13,058 nt of DNA from Actinomycetes bacterium (GTDB lineage: Bacteria; Actinomycetota; Coriobacteriia; Coriobacteriales; Eggerthellaceae). Where the stretch lies: the NCBI GenBank assembly GCA_023403475.1, contig JAEYEL010000099.1:1-13058 (forward strand), given 5' to 3'. The position numbers and the translations under genes are program-made. How positions within the stretch are numbered: the stretch's first letter is position 1; every line of letters begins with the position of its first letter. The notes beneath the pieces were generated by a model. That model had not been told where the DNA came from, made no database searches, and saw nothing but the letters and a program-made list of their open reading frames with translations. Below, piece by piece: positions 12,855-13,058 of the stretch.

Positions 12855-13058
12855 GCTCGAGTTCTCGGAAAGGATTGCGACGGATCTCGCTTTCGTCACC
12901 TCGCAAAACTTCGAAGCTCGCATCATGGAAAATCTCGACGACATCGAACGGTTCGCGGAATTCGGATCCGCCCTTGTCCCGGTGCCCATCAAGGAATCTT
13001 TCGGAAACGGCGTGAGGAAGGTTTCGGTCAATCCATTCGACCTAGCTTACACGTACTA
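12847..13058 (+). CDS. Type II toxin, ParE/RelE-like, cut by the window end
   Basis: The first 70 codons of a toxin running off the right edge. It begins MPKLEFSERIATDLAFVTS and continues with MENLDDIERFAEFGSALVPV and GVRKVSVNPFDLAYTY, the helix-helix-sheet order of the RelE/ParE superfamily, in which the RKxxxxPFDLxY strand is characteristic. RelE members cleave mRNA on the ribosome and ParE members block gyrase; this fragment does not decide which. The ATG at 12847 lies inside the last codons of the antitoxin gene, overlapping it by 8 bases, and has no strong ribosome site of its own. Confidence 0.8.
   Translation, partial: MPKLEFSERIATDLAFVTSQNFEARIMENLDDIERFAEFGSALVPVPIKESFGNGVRKVSVNPFDLAYTY

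Overview
The window looks like a bacterial chromosomal segment carrying a compact, AT-richer accessory gene cluster between GC-richer flanks. The style of the genes (multiple paralogous 12-helix MFS carriers, GntR/UTRA regulators, assorted hydrolases, GTG/TTG starts with strong AGGAGG-type ribosome sites) would fit an anaerobic actinobacterium such as an Eggerthellaceae-like gut organism. That is an impression from gene style, not a proven assignment.

Layout. (1) Left flank: the 3' portion of an EamA/DMT permease gene (1-888), GC-rich. (2) Two paralogous GntR/UTRA repressor-type regulators, convergent (1071-1826 + and 1847-2596 -). (3) A 395-bp AT-rich divergent promoter region. (4) A + strand run: an MFS carrier whose frame is broken by one in-frame TAG (2992-4287), an isochorismatase-like cysteine hydrolase (4387-4998), a second MFS carrier (5129-6418), a third MFS carrier with its own strong promoter (6658-7953) and an MBL-fold hydrolase (8057-8986). 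(5) A hairpin terminator, then a - strand pair: a MATE efflux protein (9148-10518) preceded by an AtzA/TrzN/SsnA-like amidohydrolase (10727-12070). (6) Right flank, GC-rich again: a degenerate stretch with 12-nt tandem repeats, then a Phd/YefM-type antitoxin and a ParE/RelE-type toxin cut by the window end.

How it works together (inference). Three MFS paralogues, three different hydrolases (cysteine amidase, metallo-beta-lactamase fold, amidohydrolase), an exporter and two regulators suggest uptake and stepwise hydrolysis of a small amide or N-heterocyclic compound, with export of a product or toxic analogue. The strongest non-gene evidence is a near-palindromic operator-like sequence, half-site CTGACAAG/CTTGTCAG around a 4-bp centre. 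It sits on four promoters: regulator 2, MFS 1, MFS 3 and the amidohydrolase. These are exactly the starts of the four proposed transcription units, so the cluster looks like one small regulon under one or both GntR proteins.

Main oddities: the TAG in the central loop of MFS 1 with an intact second half and possible restart site; a leader upstream of the MATE gene with mutually exclusive hairpins; a glutamate in place of the usual aspartate of the GTDG motif in the amidohydrolase; and in-frame 12-nt repeats just before the toxin-antitoxin pair.
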